Shown: positions 22,702-31,289 of the stretch, in pieces
How the letters are laid out: each line of letters begins with the position of its first letter
How positions within the stretch are numbered: the stretch's first letter is position 1
NCBI GenBank assembly: GCA_030248885.1
Contig: JARCMD010000215.1
Coordinates: 1-33,858, forward strand
DNA from: Leptolyngbyaceae cyanobacterium MP9P1.79
Lineage (GTDB): Bacteria; Cyanobacteriota; Cyanobacteriia; JARCMD01
Length of the DNA: 33,858 nt
Direction of reading: 5' to 3'
Notes under the pieces: model-generated
The model's input: the letters and a program-made list of their open reading frames with translations, nothing else
What the model was told of the DNA's origin: nothing
Databases searched by the model: none
Program-made: the position numbers and the translations under genes

Positions 22702-24225
22702 CTAATTTGGGGCAGAAGGTGAGGATGAGCGGAACTGTGCCGCTTTTTGATAGGCTAATTTTGCCTCTGCGGGACGACGCAATCGCTGCAATGTCCAGCC
22801 TTTTTGCTGCCATGCTTCAGCATTAGTGGGGGCAAGTTTTAGGGTTCGATCGCAAGCTTTCAGAGCCTCTGGATACCGCTTCAGCATTCCCAAAGTCCTA
22901 CATTGCCCCTGCCATCCCCTAGAGTCAGTGGGCATTGCCTGCACAGCCTGTTGATAAAAGTTCAGAGCATCGGAATATTCTTCCAATTTCGCAAACGTAT
23001 CCCCTAGCCTAAGAACCTCCTCAACATCAACGGCAACCACGTCAGGCAGTGGAGGCAACAGAGAAGGTAGATCTGCCAGTTGACTGGAGGTAAAAAGTAT
23101 CGGCTTCGGCTGCTGGGTAAGCCAGTAAACATAGCCAGCGGCAGCCCCAGAACCAACCAGGGCAGCAATACTAGCTCCCACAACCCAGCGTCGGTGCTGG
23201 CGCAGGGTTTCCGCAAGCCTATGGACTGGTTTTGCTCCGATCGCCTCTCCTGCTAATTCTGAGGTGCGATCGAGCTTTAGTTTTAAGCTATGAGATGCAT
23301 TCTGCACAATCTGCATACTCTGGCGCTGGAGATCCTGAAGTGTCTGGGAAAGTTCCCCCAATTGGGCGGCACTCACTTCACCGGGCAGGGGGGCGGGTTT
23401 CGATCCTTGGAGAGCTTGTAGAGCCTCAGTGGCAGACTGATAGCGCTGCCGAAAGTCATATTTCACCATCCGAGACAAAATTTCAGCGAGTTTGGGGCTA
23501 ACCTGAGCCTGCTCCAGCCAAACCACCTCACTCGTATGGGGGTCTTTGGGAATGCGCTTTGGGTGCAACCCAGTGAGGGCACGAATACCAATCATGCCCA
23601 AAGCATAAATGTCGCTACTAAAGCAGGGATCGCCCGCCACTTGTTCATTGGGCATGTAGCCTGGGGAGCCGATCGAAACTGTAAATCCAGTTTGGTTATC
23701 GAGATTTTCGATCTGGGTATCAATTTGCTTGACGGCTCCAAAGTCAAGTAACACAATCTTATTATCCGATTGCCGCCGCATCAAGTTAGACGGTTTGATG
23801 TCACGATGAATCACATTTTGTTGATGCACAAACTCCAGAATTCCTAGCACTTCTTCTAGAAACTCGACGACTTGGGGTTCTGACCACTTTTTCCCCCCAG
23901 ACAGATCTTTCTTTAAATCAGCGCCCTCAACAAATTCCTGAACCAGATAGAACTCTTCGCCTTCCTCGAAGTGAGCAAACAACCGGGGAATTTGATCGTG
24001 TATCCCCAACTTGTAAAGAGCTTCTGCCTCACGGTTAAACAATCGCCGGGCCAATTGCAAAATCACCGTGTCGTGGGCTGCTTTGGGCTTCAGTTGCTTA
24101 ACAACGCATTGGGGATTGCCGGGGAGATGTCTATCTTCCGCCAAGTATGTTTGCCCGAATCCGCCGCCACCCAAGTGGCTGATCACATGGTAGCGTCCAC
24201 CGATGATGGTTCCTGTGGTTAGCAT
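22702..24225 (-). CDS. Ser/Thr protein kinase with TPR-like tail
   Basis: A 507-aa protein (start MLTTGTIIGGRYHV, ATG 24225; the frame extends to 24294). Kinase domain about 10-270: G-loop LGGGGFGQTY, VAIK-type Lys in QCVVKQLK, catalytic HRDIKPSN, DFG in LLDFGAVKQ, activation-segment end GYMPNEQ. A single membrane segment (WVVGASIAALVGSGAAAGYVYWL, about 350-372) divides the cytoplasmic kinase from a C-terminal TPR-like part (EVLRLGDTFAKLEEYSDALNFYQQAVQ, then RTLKLAPTNAEAWQQKGWTLQRL). Substrates unknown. The pairing of kinase, membrane segment and repeats is common in cyanobacteria. Confidence 0.92.
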   Translation of the reverse strand: MLTTGTIIGGRYHVISHLGGGGFGQTYLAEDRHLPGNPQCVVKQLKPKAAHDTVILQLARRLFNREAEALYKLGIHDQIPRLFAHFEEGEEFYLVQEFVEGADLKKDLSGGKKWSEPQVVEFLEEVLGILEFVHQQNVIHRDIKPSNLMRRQSDNKIVLLDFGAVKQIDTQIENLDNQTGFTVSIGSPGYMPNEQVAGDPCFSSDIYALGMIGIRALTGLHPKRIPKDPHTSEVVWLEQAQVSPKLAEILSRMVKYDFRQRYQSATEALQALQGSKPAPLPGEVSAAQLGELSQTLQDLQRQSMQIVQNASHSLKLKLDRTSELAGEAIGAKPVHRLAETLRQHRRWVVGASIAALVGSGAAAGYVYWLTQQPKPILFTSSQLADLPSLLPPLPDVVAVDVEEVLRLGDTFAKLEEYSDALNFYQQAVQAMPTDSRGWQGQCRTLGMLKRYPEALKACDRTLKLAPTNAEAWQQKGWTLQRLRRPAEAKLAYQKAAQFRSSSPSAPN

Positions 24226-24497
24226 GAACTGTGAAGGGTAATGAAGTGCAAACACGCAGGACTCCCTGAGAGAAAGTTTTGCTTCTGTTGGCACTAATGG
24301 TAGTTGCTCAAATTATGCCCTGATGTCGATCGCTTTCATCACACCAAGATGACTAAGGATTGTGAATTTAATAACCGGGAGATTGGTTAAGGGTGAAGTG
24401 GTTGAGCAGAAAACGTTGAACCTCAATTAGGGTCGTTTGCCGACTGCTAAATACAAAACATATCCTATACGATCGCCTCTATAGAAGAAATATTCTA

Positions 24498-24639
24498 GGC
24501 GATGTGCAACTTTCCCGAACCGCCCTCACCCCAACCCCTCTCCCAAAAGGGGAGAGGGGCTAAGATTTAGATCGGCTCCCCTTCTCCCAGTGGGAGAGGG
24601 GGCTGGGGGATAAGGGCAGACTTTAAGTTGCACATCGCC
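24498..24639. mobile_element. MITE-like element with perfect 15-base inverted ends
   Basis: GGCGATGTGCAACTT (24498-24512) faces its exact complement AAGTTGCACATCGCC (24625-24639). The inside is G/C-rich with CCTCTCCC / GGGAGAGG palindromic parts (for example AGGGGAGAGGGGC near 24550). No coding capacity. This is a small non-autonomous element or a fold-back repeat; I see no clear target duplication. Confidence 0.7.
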
Positions 24640-24774
24640 TTGTTCTATGTTATTTAACCCACAATCCTCAGAAGCAACTGACTAGGGCATGACGTTAATC
24701 AACACAGATTAATTTAGATGCTATTGCAGAAATCCTATGGCTGGAACAATCATAACAGCAGGTTCAGGATAAGC

Positions 24775-24812
24775 AGTGCAAGAACAGAACTTTCTGGTCA
24801 TTCATTCAACTG
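24775..24812 (+). repeat. 38-base direct repeat, copy 1
   Basis: AGTGCAAGAACAGAAC...CATTCATTCAACTG, identical to the copy at 24846-24883. The two are separated by 33 bases. Confidence 0.85.
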
Positions 24813-24845
24813 AAGATTATAGTAATAAGTGGCATCCAGATCAGA

Positions 24846-24883
24846 AGTGCAAGAACAGAACTTTCTGGTCATTCATTCAACTG
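24846..24883 (+). repeat. 38-base direct repeat, copy 2
   Basis: Identical to 24775-24812 over 38 bases. The right copy is followed by GCTGATTCTGCC and ends 30 bases before the fcl stop. Confidence 0.85.
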
Positions 24884-24912
24884 GCTGATTCTGCCACAGT
24901 GGCGACGATCGC

Positions 24913-25857
24913 TCATACAGCATGGTGGCGGTACCAGTCGATCGTATTTTTCAGTCCTTGTTTGAACTCCATCTGGGCCGTGAAACCAAAGGCTTGCTTT
25001 GCCCGTTCAGTATCTAAGCAGCGGCGGGGCTGTCCGTTGGGTTTATCGGTTTGCCACACCAACTCCCCGTCGTACTCCATCAGTTCGCAAATCAGATGAA
25101 TCAGATCCCGGATAGAAATTTCGTAGCCAGTGCCCAGGTTTACGGGTTCCGGGTCGCTGTAGGCTTGAGTTCCCATCACAATGCCCCGCGCTGCGTCTTC
25201 TGAGTACAGAAACTCGCGGGTTGGGCTGCCATCTCCCCAGACGAGGAGTTGCTTTTCGCCCTGCCGCTGAGCCTCGTAAACCTTGCGAACCAGGGCGGGG
25301 ATGACATGGGAACTACGGGGATCGAAGTTATCTTCTGGGCCGTATAAATTGACGGGCAACAGATAGATCCCATCGAATCCATACTGTTGGCGATAGGACT
25401 GAAGCTGCACCAACAGAGCCTTTTTCGCGATGCCGTAGGGAGCATTTGTTTCCTCTGGATAACCGTTCCATAGATCATCTTCCTTGAAAGGGACGGGCGT
25501 AAATTTGGGGTAGGCGCAGATGGTGCCCACACACACAAATTTCTCGACCCCTGCTTGGTATGCCGTATGAATTAACTGCGTTCCCATAATCAAGTTGTCG
25601 TAGAACAACTCGGCAGGTTTGACCTGGTTCAAGCCAATGCCGCCGACGTGGGCCGCAAGGTGAATGATGATATTTTGCTGGTCAACGGCGCGCTGGCAGT
25701 TCTCAAAGGTTCTCAGGTCGCAGTCCCGCGATCGAACCACTGTGATCTTTTGGAGGTCAGCCCCAGCTTCACAAAGATGCTGGATGACCTGTTTACCCAA
25801 AAAACCAGCGCCACCAGTGACTAGAATCCGTTTATCTCTAAGGTCTAGTTTTGTCAT
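24913..25857 (-). CDS. fcl: GDP-L-fucose synthase
   Basis: A 314-aa short-chain dehydrogenase-like enzyme that epimerises and reduces the GDP-4-keto-6-deoxymannose made by Gmd to GDP-L-fucose, using NADPH. It has the Rossmann motif GGAGFLG, then HLAAHVGGI and the catalytic YGIAKK (Tyr-x3-Lys). Length is normal. It follows gmd by 54 bases on the same strand, so gmd-fcl form an operon for one sugar nucleotide used by the neighbouring glycosyltransferases. Confidence 0.95.
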   Translation of the reverse strand: MTKLDLRDKRILVTGGAGFLGKQVIQHLCEAGADLQKITVVRSRDCDLRTFENCQRAVDQQNIIIHLAAHVGGIGLNQVKPAELFYDNLIMGTQLIHTAYQAGVEKFVCVGTICAYPKFTPVPFKEDDLWNGYPEETNAPYGIAKKALLVQLQSYRQQYGFDGIYLLPVNLYGPEDNFDPRSSHVIPALVRKVYEAQRQGEKQLLVWGDGSPTREFLYSEDAARGIVMGTQAYSDPEPVNLGTGYEISIRDLIHLICELMEYDGELVWQTDKPNGQPRRCLDTERAKQAFGFTAQMEFKQGLKNTIDWYRHHAV

Positions 25858-25911
25858 GAGTTTGTCAGGAGTTAGGGAGTTCAGAAGCGGGGCGATCGCA
25901 GAGACAAACTA

Positions 25912-26991
25912 CTAGGGAACCCGATTACCCACATTTTGCCGAATTGTGGCATTATCTGGGGCAAATTGGGAAGGCTTCCCATTGGGTGAGGGCAGTCCGA
26001 TCGCGTGCAGATCGGCTTCTACCATCAGGGTTACCAACTCTTCAAACGTAACGGATGGCTTCCAGCCCAATTTTTGCTGAGCTTTAGTTGGATCACCAAT
26101 CAGTAAGTCAACCTCGGTGGGACGGAGATAGCGCTCATCAAATTCCACATAATCGTGCCAGTCAAGATTGACACAGCCAAAGGCCAATTCCAGAAACTCA
26201 CTAACCGCATGGGTTTCCCCGGTGGCAATCACGTAGTCATCGGGCTGGTCTTGTTGCAACATCAGCCACATCGCCTTGACGTAATCCTTGGCATAGCCCC
26301 AATCTCGCTTCGCCTCCAGGTTACCGAGGTAGAGCTTTTTCTGCTTCTCTGCGACAATGCGGGCAATGGCGCGGGTAATTTTGCGGGTAACAAATGTTTC
26401 ACCCCGACGCGGCGATTCGTGGTTGAATAAAATGCCATTGCAGGCAAATAAGCCGTAGGACTCCCGGTAGTTGATGGTTTGCCAATGGGCATACATTTTG
26501 GCACAGGCGTAAGGGCTTCTGGGATAGAAGGGAGTCGTCTCGCTTTGGGGGACTTCCTGCACCTTCCCAAACATTTCCGACGACCCTGCCTGATAAAACT
26601 TCACTTCTGTGCCCGTCCGTTTCTGGTAGTCACGCACGGCTTCGAGGAGTCTGAGCGCTCCCATGCCCACGGTGTCAACGGTGTACTCTGGAGAGTCGAA
26701 ACTGACTCGCACATGGGATTGTGCGCCCAGATTGTAGACTTCTACGGGCTGCACTTCTTCCAAAATTCGCCGCAACATCGTGCCGTCGGTCAAGTCCCCG
26801 TAGTGCAGAAATAATCTGGCTCCTGACTGGTGGGGGTCTTCGTAGATGTGATCGATGCGATCGGTGTTGAAGGTGGAGGTGCGGCGAATAATGCCATGCA
26901 CTTCGTAACCTTCGTCCAACAGTAATTCACTTAAATACGAACCATCTTGACCTGTGATCCCTGTGATCAACGATCGCTTCCGTTGCGTCAT
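25912..26991 (-). CDS. gmd: GDP-mannose 4,6-dehydratase
   Basis: A 359-aa enzyme converting GDP-mannose to GDP-4-keto-6-deoxymannose. [10 protein letters not shown] (10-19) is the NADP-binding glycine motif, [10 protein letters not shown] carries the catalytic Tyr-x3-Lys, and [10 protein letters not shown] and [15 protein letters not shown] are typical Gmd blocks. I begin at ATG 26991 rather than the TTG two codons earlier. It precedes fcl in the minus-strand operon. The upstream intergenic (26992-27094) separates it from a glycosyltransferase of the same direction. Confidence 0.96.
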   Translation of the reverse strand: MTQRKRSLITGITGQDGSYLSELLLDEGYEVHGIIRRTSTFNTDRIDHIYEDPHQSGARLFLHYGDLTDGTMLRRILEEVQPVEVYNLGAQSHVRVSFDSPEYTVDTVGMGALRLLEAVRDYQKRTGTEVKFYQAGSSEMFGKVQEVPQSETTPFYPRSPYACAKMYAHWQTINYRESYGLFACNGILFNHESPRRGETFVTRKITRAIARIVAEKQKKLYLGNLEAKRDWGYAKDYVKAMWLMLQQDQPDDYVIATGETHAVSEFLELAFGCVNLDWHDYVEFDERYLRPTEVDLLIGDPTKAQQKLGWKPSVTFEELVTLMVEADLHAIGLPSPNGKPSQFAPDNATIRQNVGNRVP

Positions 26992-27094
26992 GTCCAATAT
27001 TTCCTGAGCTTATAAGGCGTGAGTGTTAAAACTCATCAAACCATAGGTTAACCTAAAATGCCCTGCCAAGCGTCAAAGCAAGTCTGTAAAGAAT

Positions 27095-28162
27095 TCATGG
27101 TTTACTCGACTTTTGTATTTCTTTAGTCGGCAAATCCTGCTGTGAGTATTTCTTATCGTGATCTGGTACAGAAATGGCCATTTCAGAATTGGCCATTTCT
27201 TCCCTATCTTTTCTACGATAGAGTTTTTTGGCGGAGGCAACGAGCTTTTGAGAGTGCTGCGGAGGCAACAAGAGGGCGATCGTCACCTTGAATGTGACCA
27301 CGAGGATAACTTTTGATTGTAAAAATACAGATGAATCGTGTTTTAAAGACTGCCAAATATATCTGAGGGCTGTCAGTCCTTTCGATCGGTTCAAGGTTCC
27401 TTCTAGGGACTTAAAAGTCAAATACCGATACACCCGACTGATACTTTGCGGCTTCAGATGTTGCAATGATTCTGGAGCTTGACTGAAGGCGCGATCGATC
27501 ACTCGTAAGTTAGCAATTTCGGCTCGTGAAACATTGCACGACATGGAACCTGAAGAAACGCGGTACAGAATTTGGGGACGGGGCACCAATACAAATTCAT
27601 AACGTGCTGCCAGTCGCAGCCACATATCCCAATCCTCAGCCACGGGGAGCGACTCGTCAAATTCGCCTACTTCTAGTAGCGCTTGTCTACGAATGAGTGG
27701 GTTGGAGCCATTTTCTAGAAAGTTGACAGCCAACAAAGTGGCATAGACATTGCCAGTAATTGGGGTATGGCAACCTGGATGCAGAAACTGCCCTGCCTCA
27801 TTAATAAAATTGCTCCAACTGTAGGCCACTGCTGCCTGGGGATTGGCCTGTAGCAGAGCAAGTTGAGACTCTAACTTGTCAGGAGTCCATAGATCGTCTG
27901 CGTCGATGAAGGCAACATAGTCTCCTCTAACTTGCGCCAGCCCACGATTTCGGCTGACTGTCACACCTGCATTGGGGTAGGAAAATACCCGCAGGCGACG
28001 ATCGGTAAAGCAGGAGACAATCTCTAGAGTTGTATCCTGGGAACCATCGTTGATGATAATCACTTCAAAATCAGCATAGGTCTGAGCTAAAACTGATTCG
28101 ATCGTGGCTTCAATAGTTTTTTCGCCATTGTAAACCGGGAGAATGATAGAAATAGGGGGCAT
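27095..28162 (-). CDS. family 2 glycosyltransferase
   Basis: A 355-aa GT-A enzyme. VSIILPVYNGEKTIE-type start (PISIILPVYNGE), then NDGSQDTT and the DXD-like IDADDLW bind the nucleotide sugar and metal; VAEDWDMWLRLA is the ED-like catalytic block. The C-terminal 100 residues are basic and end in a low-complexity charged tail (about 320-355). A hydrophobic stretch (VILVVTFKVTIALLLPP, about 282-298) might touch the membrane. It probably builds a surface polysaccharide and could use the GDP-fucose made next door; the donor is not proven. Confidence 0.9.
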   Translation of the reverse strand: MPPISIILPVYNGEKTIEATIESVLAQTYADFEVIIINDGSQDTTLEIVSCFTDRRLRVFSYPNAGVTVSRNRGLAQVRGDYVAFIDADDLWTPDKLESQLALLQANPQAAVAYSWSNFINEAGQFLHPGCHTPITGNVYATLLAVNFLENGSNPLIRRQALLEVGEFDESLPVAEDWDMWLRLAARYEFVLVPRPQILYRVSSGSMSCNVSRAEIANLRVIDRAFSQAPESLQHLKPQSISRVYRYLTFKSLEGTLNRSKGLTALRYIWQSLKHDSSVFLQSKVILVVTFKVTIALLLPPQHSQKLVASAKKLYRRKDREEMANSEMAISVPDHDKKYSQQDLPTKEIQKSSKP

Positions 28163-28198
28163 ATTACGTTCTACCTGATTCAGCCATGAATCCTGACT

Positions 28199-29086
28199 AT
28201 GCTAACTCACAAGCCTTATGTATCCGTAATTATTCCGACGTACAATCGTCGCGATCTACTTCAGTTAGCTGTAGAGAGTGTTTTGAGCCAGACCTATGTG
28301 GACTATGAGCTAATCGTAGTTGACGATGCATCAACCGATGGCACAGCCGTCTGGATTAAATCTGCTTACCCCACCATACAGTTTATTTCACTGCTTCAGA
28401 ACCGTGGCCCAGCAGGAGCGAGAAATGTGGGGATTCAAGCGGCTCAGGGAGAACTTATTGCCTTCTTGGATAATGATGATCAGTGGTTGCCAAACTACTT
28501 AGCGGCTCAGGTTAATGCCTTTAATGAGCGAGCTACAGCCGTCATGTCTTTCACTGATCAACAAGAAATCAGACCCGGACTACCTTCCCCAAAACCGGTC
28601 ATCTACCGACCATCCAATGCCTATCCTGATCCAGTGCATTGCCTGTTGATGGGGACGTTTATCTACACGATGTCAGTGGTGGTAGTTCGTCACAAAACCC
28701 TTACCCAGGTTGGGCTACTGAATGAAACGTTGAGAATTTCTCACGATCGAGAGCTATACCTACGTCTACTAAACCAAGGAGACCTAGTTCACGTTCCAGA
28801 AATCCTGGTGAGCCGAGTGTTTCACGGCAATAACATTTCCAGTAACCATTGGCGATGGGCAACAGAAATCTTTATGGTGCTGGACTTATTTTTTGCGAAC
28901 CCCAATCATCAGTCCTATCGCCATTTGGAAAGCCGATCGCGCACGTCCTGGGCACTTTATGCCGCTGAAATTGCCCGCAGAGACGATCGAGATTGGCGAC
29001 TATTCCTGCTTTTGATGGCTAAAGCCTTTTGGTATTCTCCAGGCTTGATGGGGCAAAAGCTGTGGAGAAAAGTGATGGGCAAATGA
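28199..29086 (+). CDS. family 2 glycosyltransferase
   Basis: A 295-aa GT-A enzyme: VSVIIPTYNRRDLLQLAVESVLSQT, DDASTDGT and LDNDDQW give the nucleotide-sugar binding site, and the later SHDRELYLRLLNQGD is the acceptor-side block. It is divergent from the other glycosyltransferase with only 36 bases between starts, so their promoters must overlap or lie within the genes. This is likely part of the same glycan cluster, with another linkage. Confidence 0.9.
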   Translation: MLTHKPYVSVIIPTYNRRDLLQLAVESVLSQTYVDYELIVVDDASTDGTAVWIKSAYPTIQFISLLQNRGPAGARNVGIQAAQGELIAFLDNDDQWLPNYLAAQVNAFNERATAVMSFTDQQEIRPGLPSPKPVIYRPSNAYPDPVHCLLMGTFIYTMSVVVVRHKTLTQVGLLNETLRISHDRELYLRLLNQGDLVHVPEILVSRVFHGNNISSNHWRWATEIFMVLDLFFANPNHQSYRHLESRSRTSWALYAAEIARRDDRDWRLFLLLMAKAFWYSPGLMGQKLWRKVMGK

Positions 29087-29120
29087 CGGACTAGGCAAAC
29101 TCAATCTGTAGCTCTGCCCG

Positions 29121-29182
29121 ATTGCAGCACGGTAGAAGTTTCTGACACCTATCCCCAATGCAGCGCGGCAGCAGTTTTTGAC
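29121..29182 (+). repeat. imperfect tandem 26-base repeat
   Basis: ATTGCAGCACGGTAGAAG-type unit at 29121-29146 is repeated as AATGCAGCGCGGCAGCAG at 29157-29182, with TTTCTGAC / TTTTTGAC after each. It is a short degenerate pair between the glycosyltransferase and the cytochrome gene. Confidence 0.5.
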
Positions 29183-29245
29183 CTGTGAGGAGGCTTGGTT
29201 TAAATTTTGAGTTGATGGCTGCTCAGTTACTTCTATCAGCCTGCA

Positions 29246-29617
29246 CTAGAGACTTTCTAGATAACTTAACAAATCTGCCATCTCGGTAGAATTAGGCTGA
29301 AACTGAGGCATGGGGGGTGTTTTGCCGCCAGTAACCTGCTGAATTAAGGCGATTTTAGACTTACGTCCTGAAATATTTTTGAGGCTGGGACCGATGTGTC
29401 CATCGGCTTGTAAGCCATGGCAACCCGCACAGTTCATTTGAAAAATTGCGTGACCCTGAACCCGATCGCCATGCATGGACAAAACGCCTTTGACATAGGG
29501 ATTGAAGGCTTGTGCCCGCTGAATACTGAAAAGGAAGAGTACGATCGCCAAGAAGACGGCTAAGGCAATTGCGCCAAGCACTGGAATTGATTTGGGTTTT
29601 GCAAACTGAGTATTCAA
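29246..29617 (-). CDS. cytM: cytochrome cM-like c-type cytochrome
   Basis: A 123-aa protein with one N-terminal membrane anchor (about 12-31) and one haem site CAGCH (C63, C66, H67). The distal Met is M103 in PPMPQF. The blocks FNPYVKGVLSMHGDRVQGHAIFQMNCAGCHG and PPMPQFQPNSTEMADLLSYLESL agree with cyanobacterial cytochrome cM, an electron carrier involved in respiration/photosynthesis control under stress. The start appears to be TTG 29617 (no earlier ATG in frame); GAGAAG lies upstream. Stand-alone transcription. Confidence 0.87.
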   Translation of the reverse strand: MNTQFAKPKSIPVLGAIALAVFLAIVLFLFSIQRAQAFNPYVKGVLSMHGDRVQGHAIFQMNCAGCHGLQADGHIGPSLKNISGRKSKIALIQQVTGGKTPPMPQFQPNSTEMADLLSYLESL

Positions 29618-29836
29618 GGCTTCTCAGGTTAGTTACAAACGTACAGACAACTTCTCATCACATAACAGGTTTTAGCATAACTTAAAAGTAATTGCTCAAC
29701 TTTTCATTGAACGATAGAAAGACGAGCAGGTAAGAAAATGCTTAACCTACCCAAAGTGAAAGAACGAGTAGTCTTGGGCTTAAATTCGGACACTCAAGTT
29801 CGGGGGTGGATAGGATGGCTTGCTCGACTTGTCGGT

Positions 29837-29864
29837 GAGAAGAGTATCGAGAGATACTCTTCTC
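29837..29864. repeat. perfect 12-base hairpin
   Basis: GAGAAGAGTATC, loop GAGA, GATACTCTTCTC. Perfect pairing. No T-run follows on the plus strand. Confidence 0.85.
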
Positions 29865-29892
29865 ACTCCCGTAAAAATCCCAGAGTGTTGAG

Positions 29893-29929
29893 GATTTTTG
29901 TTGATAAGCGACACTTATCAACAAAAATC
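29893..29929. repeat. perfect 16-base hairpin
   Basis: GATTTTTGTTGATAAG and CTTATCAACAAAAATC around the 5-base loop CGACA. The stem is long and A/T-rich with no T-run after it. It lies 28 bases from the first hairpin. Confidence 0.85.
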
Positions 29930-30129
29930 TAAGAAAGCCGATGGGTGGATGGGTGGATGGGCGAATAACTATTTGTCAATGTTTATGTAGGTTACTCGTG
30001 GAAACGTGAGAGAACCTCAAGCAACTTCCCGCATCTGAAGCCCGAATAATTTACGATATTTGGTAGTCATTGCTACTCCAAAATTTCTACGGTTTACGGT
30101 TAGCTTTACGAGCAAAGATTTAAGATGAC

Positions 30130-30628
30130 ATGGCTAAGGATCGCATTAGAGAAGCAAACCTCAGCCAATATGCTGAACTTTTACTTTTGGACAAAAATTA
30201 CCGTTTAAGTGTGATTGGGGATACATCTAAGTTCTTTCACCTACTCGTACCATTACGGATAGAAATCTACTTTGGCTTAGAGCAATATGCTACCCAGTGC
30301 AATCCCAGAGGAGTTGGTTCACTCCTTTAAGTTTTATTGTAAAGGCGAAATTTATGAGGGCATGAGGTGGGGAGGAGAACTCTACATTTGCTCTCGGCGG
30401 TTCAATGCAGCTTACAAATTGCATGTGGATGAGTATGCAGGTCGTTTGCACCAAAATGGCTTGGGCGTTGTGGTTACAAAATCAGATAGCTCCTGGATTG
30501 TGTGGGTGGGTTTACGATCGCTTAATTCCCTCTCCCTGCATAATCCTGTGAGAGATGAGTTTTCTTACTTACTTGAGACTAGCGTGACGATCGCTGTCCC
30601 CTCTGACCCCCAACTCTTGCCCTGTTAG
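30130..30628 (+). pseudogene. hypothetical protein, possibly frameshifted into two frames
   Basis: Frame one reads MAKDRIREANLSQYAELLLLDKNYRLSVIGDTSKFFHLLVPLRIEIYFGLEQYA and stops after 66 codons at 30330. Frame two (from 30287) carries on with EELVHSFKFYCKGEIYEGMRWGGELYICSRRFNAAYKLHVDEYAGRLHQNGLGVVVTKSDSSWIVWVGLRS to 30628. The overlap and the change of reading frame suggest one ancestral gene of about 150 codons with a one-base shift near 30290-30320. Equally, they could be two separate genes of unknown function. I recognise no domain. Confidence 0.4.
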
Positions 30629-30935
30629 AGATTGAAGGATCTGCACAAAAACTAATCTGCCGAATCTATAAAATGTACGATGCGTTGCGCCATCTCTAGC
30701 GCATCCTACATTTTGAAAAATTCAAGGTTTTACGCAATCGTATTCACAGGAAATTCGGTTTCTCTCCTAGCGGCAAAATCTGAGGTAAGGAGATTTCCAG
30801 GAAAAGTTATGCCAGGAACCGGAAGGGCGAAGCATTCGGGCAATGCCCTTCTGGTTAGTTCAAGGCTCTATCTGCCGAATGCTTCGCCCCTACAGGGGTT
30901 AAATCTTTCTCAGACATCTCCTAATTTGGCTAAAT
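30629..30935 (+). other. intergenic region with a MITE-like repeat
   Basis: A 307-base gap holding repeat R1 copy 4 (30788-30922). The first part has TGCGTTGCGCCATCTCTAGCGC, a weak palindrome. No gene is seen; the 97-codon frame running through the repeat is not a gene. Confidence 0.5.
30788..30922 (+). mobile_element. MITE-like repeat R1, copy 4
   Basis: The clearest copy, 135 bases. Left end AGGAGATTTCCAGGAAAAG, right end TTTCTCAGACATCTCCT; the right end reversed reads AGGAGATGTCTGAGAAAG. Internal arms GCGAAGCATTCGG and CCGAATGCTTCGC are perfectly complementary over 13 bases. The stable fold-back suggests mobilisation in trans or a structured RNA end. Confidence 0.82.
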
Positions 30936-31289
30936 CTACCTTCTTCTACGAAATAATTCCCCTAATCCGTTAGGGCGCTGTTGAAGTTGCTTCCGTTTCC
31001 GGCGACTGCTATGTTTTTGCCACTTTTCGGCTCGTGTTTCAGGAGCTTTGCGCGGAAAGCGGCTGAGTAGAGAGTTAGTGCTAGGGGTGTCACTGATTGG
31101 CTTGGGGGTGCTAGCTGTGTCCTTCGATCGCCACCATTCGTGGATCAATCCACCAGCCAACCCTCCAATGAAGCACAGAAAAATGCTCAGAACGACGGGA
31201 TAGCCTATGAGGGCAAAGCTAATGAGGAAGAACAGAGATGTTCTCAATCCTATGGTTACGCCATTTGATATCCCGGCAGGTCTAGTCAC
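30936..31289 (-). CDS. small membrane protein, coupled to the phosphotransferase fusion
   Basis: A 117-aa protein with two hydrophobic segments (about 16-31 LRTSLFFLISFALIGY and 32-49 VVLSIFLCFIGGLAGGLI), followed by a charged cytoplasmic tail rich in Arg/Lys at the end (RRKRKQLQQRP...RRRR). It starts with GTG 31289, overlapping the previous stop as GTGA, so the two are translated together. Function unknown; its consistent partner may be the upstream fusion protein. Confidence 0.65.
   Translation of the reverse strand: MTRPAGISNGVTIGLRTSLFFLISFALIGYPVVLSIFLCFIGGLAGGLIHEWWRSKDTASTPKPISDTPSTNSLLSRFPRKAPETRAEKWQKHSSRRKRKQLQQRPNGLGELFRRRR

Larger units (their letters stand above)
24226..24912. 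other. long intergenic region with inverted and direct repeats
   Basis: A 687-base gap between the kinase start and fcl stop. It holds a 142-base inverted-repeat element (24498-24639), a pair of 38-base direct repeats (24775-24883) and otherwise A/T-rich sequence. The reading frames there have no protein features and I do not call a gene. Confidence 0.5.
29618..30129. other. intergenic region with strong hairpins
   Basis: A 512-base region with two perfect hairpins (29837-29864, 29893-29929) and a GGATGGGT microsatellite (29941-29962). Two short opposite reading frames (about 60 codons each) overlap over the same hairpins and are not supported as genes. A good SD-like AGGTAAG precedes ATG 29738, but the frame has no protein features. 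Confidence 0.5.

Noticed and set aside
24775-24883. Two identical 38-base repeats with one 33-base spacer as a CRISPR array
   Set aside because: Only two repeats, no leader, no cas genes, and the repeat does not resemble known CRISPR repeats; listed as a direct repeat instead.
29738-29932. 64-codon plus-strand frame between cytM and the hypothetical gene
   Set aside because: It runs straight through two perfect hairpins and overlaps an opposite frame of similar length; no protein features, despite an SD-like AGGTAAG.
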